From: Streptomyces longispororuber
GTDB lineage: Bacteria; Actinomycetota; Actinomycetes; Streptomycetales; Streptomycetaceae
Length of the DNA: 63,368 nt
Reading direction: 5' to 3'
Assembly (NCBI RefSeq): GCF_024448165.1
Contig: NZ_JAMOLN010000031.1
Span: 1 to 63,368, forward strand
This document shows, one piece after another, positions 57,497 to 63,368 of the stretch (its first letter is position 1; each line of letters opens with the position of its first letter). The translations under genes were made by a program, and so were the position numbers. The notes below the pieces were generated by a model, which saw only the letters and a list, made by a program, of their open reading frames with translations, was not told the DNA's origin and searched no databases.

Positions 57497-59157
57497 ATGA
57501 GCCCCGTACTTGCCGGAGTGCTCCAGGTGCTCGCGCTGATCGCGGCGCTGGCACTGGCCTACCGTCCCCTCGGCGACTACATGGCCCGGGTCTACTCCTC
57601 CGAGAAGCACCTCCGGGTGGAGAAGTGGATCTACAAGGGCATCGGCGCGAACCCCAACGCGGAGATGCGCTGGACCGCCTACCTCCGCGGCGTCCTCGCC
57701 TTCTCCGCCGTGAGCGTCCTCTTCCTCTACCTGATGCAGCGGGTGCAGGGCAGCCTGCCCGGCTCGCTCGGCTTCCGGTCGATCGACCCCGACCAGGCCT
57801 TCAACACGGCCGCGTCCTTCGTCGCCAACACCAACTGGCAGTCGTACTACGGCGAACAGGCCATGGGCCACGTCGTGCAGACCGGCGGCCTCGCCGTGCA
57901 GAACTTCGTCTCGGCGGCGGTGGGGATCGCCGTGGCGGTCGCCCTCGTCCGCGGCTTCGCCCGCTCCCGCACCGGTGAGCTGGGCAACTTCTGGGCCGAC
58001 CTGGTCCGCGGCACCGTCCGCATCCTGATCCCGATAGCCGTCGTCGGCGCGCTCGTCCTGGTCGCCTGCGGCGCGATCCAGAACTTCGCCGGCATCCACG
58101 AGGTCGGTCAGTTCACCGGCGGCACCCAGCAGTGGAACGGCGGCGCCGTCGCCTCCCAGGAGGCCATCAAGGAGCTGGGCACCAACGGCGGCGGCTACTT
58201 CAACGCCAACTCGGCCCACCCCTTCGAGAACCCCAACGCCTTCTCCAACCTCTTCGAGGTCTTCCTGATCCTCGTCATCCCGTTCGCGCTGACCCGCACG
58301 TTCGGCAAGATGGTCGGCTCGATCAAGCAGGGCTACGCGATCCTCGCCACGATGGCGACGATCTGGGTGGGCTTCATCGCGCTGATGATGTGGACCGAGT
58401 TCGCCCACCACGGCCCCGCGTTCGACCTCGCCGGCGGCGCCATGGAAGGCAAGGAGAACCGCTTCGGCATCGGCGGCACGTCGATCTTCGCGGTCTCCAC
58501 GACCCTCACCTCGACCGGCGCGGTCGACGGGTTCCACTCCTCGCTCACCGGACTCGGCGGCGGCATCACGATGCTGGGCATGCAGCTCGGCGAGATCGCG
58601 CCCGGCGGCACCGGCTCCGGCCTCTACGGCATGCTGATCATGGCGATCATCGCGGTGTTCATCGCGGGTCTGATGGTCGGCCGCACGCCCGAGTACCTCG
58701 GCAAGAAGATCGGCACCCGCGAGATCAAGTTCGCGGCCTGCTACATCCTCATCACGCCGGCGCTCGTCCTCGTCTTCACGGCCCTCTCGATGGCCCTGCC
58801 GACGCCGAAGGACTCGATGCTCAACGGCGGCGCGCACGGATTCTCCGAGATCCTCTACGCGTTCACGTCCGGCGCCAACAACAACGGCAGCGCCTTCGCG
58901 GGGCTGAGCGCCGACACGAACTGGTTCAACACCACGATCGGCCTCGCGATGCTGCTCGGCCGGTTCCTGCCGATGGTGTTCGTGCTCGCGCTGGCCGGTT
59001 CGCTGGCCGAGCAGAAGCCGATCCCGGAGACCGCGGGCACCCTGCGGACCCAGAAGCCCCTGTTCACGGGCCTGTTGGTCGGCACGATCCTGATCATCAC
59101 CGGCCTGACCTACTTCCCGGCGCTCGCGCTCGGCCCGCTCGCCGAGGGGCTGGCCTG

Positions 59158-59158
<1 letters not shown>
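57497..59158 (+). CDS. kdpA: K+-transporting ATPase subunit KdpA
   Basis: 553-residue potassium-translocating subunit. About 10 spans with selectivity-filter-like loops: [54 protein letters not shown] and [17 protein letters not shown] 57497. The stop shares a base with kdpB (TGATG). Confidence 0.97.
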
Positions 59159-61308
<2,150 letters not shown>

Positions 61309-61312
61309 GGCC

Positions 61313-61966
61313 ATGAACAACTCCGTAGGAAACACCGGCCGGTTGCTCTGGGCGGGCTTCCGGGCCCTGATCCTCCTCACCGTCGTCTGCGGCGTGCTCT
61401 ACCCGCTCGCGGTGACCGGCGTCGCCCAGGTCGCCTTCCACGACAAGGCCAACGGCTCCGAGACCGAGAACGCCGACGGCAAGGTCGTCGGCTCCTCCCT
61501 CATCGGCCAGACGTACCTGACCAAGGACGGCAAGCCGGACCTCACGTGGTTCCAGCCGCGCCCCTCGAACGGCCTCGGCGAGAACAGCGTCAACACGCAG
61601 TACAAGCTGATCCTGTCCGGCGCCACCAACCTCGCGGGCGACAACCCCGAACTGGTCAAGCAGATCAAGCAGGCGCGGGCCGCCGTCATCAAGGACAACT
61701 CCACGGCGACGTACAAGGTCCGGCCGGCGAGCATCCCCGCCGACGCCGTCACCTCGTCGGGATCGGGTCTGGACCCGGCGATCTCCCCGGAGTACGCCGA
61801 CCTCCAGGTCCACCGCGTCGCGGAGCGCAACCACCTCTCCGTCGCACAGGTCCAGAAGCTCGTCGACGGCCACAAGGACGGCCGGATCCTCGGATTCATG
61901 GGGGAACCGACGGTCAACGTGCTCGAACTCAACATCGCCCTCCAGCAGTTGACCACCAAGAGCTGA
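61313..61966 (+). CDS. kdpC: K+-transporting ATPase subunit KdpC
   Basis: 217 residues: an N-terminal span (RLLWAGFRALILLTVVCGVLYPLAVTGVAQVAF) and a periplasmic-side domain with SSLIGQTYLT, TWFQPRPSNG and the C-terminal ILGFMGEPTVNVLELNIAL. Its stop overlaps kdpE (TGATG). Confidence 0.96.
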   Translation: MNNSVGNTGRLLWAGFRALILLTVVCGVLYPLAVTGVAQVAFHDKANGSETENADGKVVGSSLIGQTYLTKDGKPDLTWFQPRPSNGLGENSVNTQYKLILSGATNLAGDNPELVKQIKQARAAVIKDNSTATYKVRPASIPADAVTSSGSGLDPAISPEYADLQVHRVAERNHLSVAQVQKLVDGHKDGRILGFMGEPTVNVLELNIALQQLTTKS

Positions 61967-62658
61967 TGACCCGGGTACTGGTGGTGGAGGACGACCCCCA
62001 GCTCGTCCGTGCCCTGGTCATCAACATGCAGGCCCGCAGGTTCGGGGTCGACGCGGCGCCGGACGGAGCCACCGCGCTCCGGCTGGCCGCCGCCCGCCGG
62101 CCCGACGTGGTCGTCCTCGACCTGGGCCTGCCCGACATGGACGGCGTCGACGTCATCCGGGCGCTGCGCGGCTGGACCCGCGTACCGATCATGGTGCTGT
62201 CCGCGCGGCGCGCCTCCGAGGAGAAGGTCGAGGCCCTCGACGCGGGGGCCGACGACTACGTGACCAAGCCGTTCAGCATGGACGAACTGCTCGCCCGGCT
62301 GCGGGCGGCGGTGCGCCGCACCGAGTCGGCGCCCGTCGCCCCGGACACCGTCGTCGTCACGACGGACGACTTCACCGTCGACCTCGTGGCGAAGAAGGCC
62401 GTCCGGGGCGGGCGGGACGTCCGGCTGACCCCGACGGAGTGGCACCTGCTGGAGATCCTGGTGGGCAACCCGGGCCGCCTGATCAGCCAGAAGCAGCTGC
62501 TGCACGAGGTCTGGGGGGCCTCGCAGAGCACCAAGACGAACTACCTCCGCGTCTACATGGCCCAGTTGCGCCGCAAGCTGGAGGCGGACCCCTCCCATCC
62601 GCGCTATCTGATCACCGAGCCCGGCATGGGCTACCGCTTCGAGAACCCAGGGCACTGA
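61966..62658 (+). CDS. kdpE: Two-component response regulator KdpE
   Basis: 230 residues, OmpR family. Receiver Asp in VVVLDLGLPDMDG (about 51) and Lys in YVTKPFSMDELLARL; winged-helix effector domain (LTPTEWHLLEILVGNPGRLISQKQLLHEVWG). Activates the kdp operon under low K+ with the kinase KdpD encoded next. ATG 61966 overlaps the kdpC stop. Confidence 0.95.
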   Translation: MTRVLVVEDDPQLVRALVINMQARRFGVDAAPDGATALRLAAARRPDVVVLDLGLPDMDGVDVIRALRGWTRVPIMVLSARRASEEKVEALDAGADDYVTKPFSMDELLARLRAAVRRTESAPVAPDTVVVTTDDFTVDLVAKKAVRGGRDVRLTPTEWHLLEILVGNPGRLISQKQLLHEVWGASQSTKTNYLRVYMAQLRRKLEADPSHPRYLITEPGMGYRFENPGH

Positions 62659-62675
62659 GGGGAACACACAGGCTG

Positions 62676-63368
62676 ATGGCGCGCGGCAAGCTCAGGATCT
62701 ATCTCGGCAGCGCACCGGGCGTCGGCAAGACGTACGCGATGCTCTCCGAGGCCCACCGCCGCGTCGAGCGCGGCACCGACTGCGTGGTCGCGTTCGTCGA
62801 GCACCACGACCGGCCGCGCACCGAGGTCATGCTGCACGGCCTCGAACAGGTCGAGCGGCAGCAACTCGACTACCGGGGAACGCAGTTCACCGAGATGGAC
62901 GTGGCCGCGGTCCTCGCCCGCCGGCCACAGGTCGCCATGGTCGACGAACTGCCGCACACGAACGTGCCGGGCTCCCGCAACGCCAAGCGCTGGCAGGACG
63001 TCGAGGAGCTGCTCGCGGCGGGCATCGACGTCGTGTCCACGGTCAACATCCAGCACCTGGAGTCCCTCGGCGACGTCGTGGAGTCGATCACCGGGGTGCG
63101 CCAGCAGGAGACCGTGCCCGACGAGGTGGTGCGCAGGGCCGACCAGATCGAGCTGGTCGACATGTCGCCCCAGGCGCTGCGCCGCCGGATGGCCCACGGC
63201 AACATCTACAAGTCCGACAAGGTCGACGCGGCGCTCTCGAACTACTTCCGCCCCGGCAACCTCACCGCGCTGCGCGAACTGGCCCTGCTCTGGGTCGCCG
63301 ACCGCGCCGACGAGTACCTCCAGGCGTACCGCAGCGAACACCGGGTCTCGAAGATCTGGGCCTCGCGT
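62676..63368 (+). CDS. kdpD: Sensor histidine kinase KdpD, 5' part (cut by window end)
   Basis: The first 231 residues from ATG 62676, open to the last base. The N-terminal KdpD domain shows Walker A YLGSAPGVGKTYAML (about 9-23), VAFVEHHDRPRTE, AMVDELPHTNVPGSRN and VSTVNIQHLESLGDVV. The universal-stress, membrane and kinase domains lie beyond the window. Order is kdpE then kdpD, 17 bp apart. Confidence 0.95.
   Translation, partial: MARGKLRIYLGSAPGVGKTYAMLSEAHRRVERGTDCVVAFVEHHDRPRTEVMLHGLEQVERQQLDYRGTQFTEMDVAAVLARRPQVAMVDELPHTNVPGSRNAKRWQDVEELLAAGIDVVSTVNIQHLESLGDVVESITGVRQQETVPDEVVRRADQIELVDMSPQALRRRMAHGNIYKSDKVDAALSNYFRPGNLTALRELALLWVADRADEYLQAYRSEHRVSKIWASR

Overview
The window is a piece of a very GC-rich actinobacterial chromosome, almost certainly Streptomyces. 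The signs are strong G/C bias at third codon positions, many GTG starts, short ATGA/GTGA gene overlaps, an XRE(DUF5753)-DUF397 pair, a split mutAB methylmalonyl-CoA mutase, and a BREX type 2 (Pgl) locus. It has two parts: an ordinary chromosomal backbone, and a roughly 35 kb defence island inserted in the 3' end of a backbone gene.

Left backbone (1-3490): a KimA-like APC permease, then a TRAM-domain RNA uracil-C5 methyltransferase. The last codons of the methyltransferase occur again at 38325-38402. The two copies share a 23-bp perfect direct repeat (3431-3453 and 38325-38347). Everything between is therefore best read as one inserted element that supplied a replacement 3' end for the methyltransferase and pushed the old end 35 kb away. 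No integrase gene is visible inside it.

Defence island (3454-38324). (a) A complete BREX-2/Pgl system on the minus strand: pglW-pglX (28070-19675), then pglY-pglZ-AIPR-brxD-brxHI (15714-3596). An AIPR-family gene sits inside the second operon. Between the two blocks lie a DUF2075 ATPase/helicase, two small genes, a frame-disrupted XRE regulator with its DUF397 partner, and strong palindromes. (b) On the plus strand from 28328: a small membrane protein, a membrane-anchored Mrr-like restriction endonuclease, an EACC1 adaptor overlapping a caspase-SF1 helicase fusion, and a vWA / PP2C / kinase triad resembling TerY-P. The triad kinase carries membrane, coiled-coil and HhH segments. (c) At the right edge: the remains of an AbiEii-like nucleotidyltransferase pair.

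Right backbone (38403-63368): an MFS transporter; a B12-linked block (meaB, mutB, mutA on minus; a cobalamin riboswitch and cbtB-cbtA on plus; a CobC-like but RHG-less phosphatase); a PucR-type regulator; a TrkA-N protein; an NfeD-flotillin pair; a thioesterase; a second MFS transporter; a small membrane protein; a second KimA-like permease; and the potassium operon kdpF-A-B-C-E-D, with kdpD cut by the window end. A 12-copy 9-bp tandem repeat lies in the leader of the kdp operon.

All assignments come from reading motifs, gene order and overlaps by eye. No database search was run.
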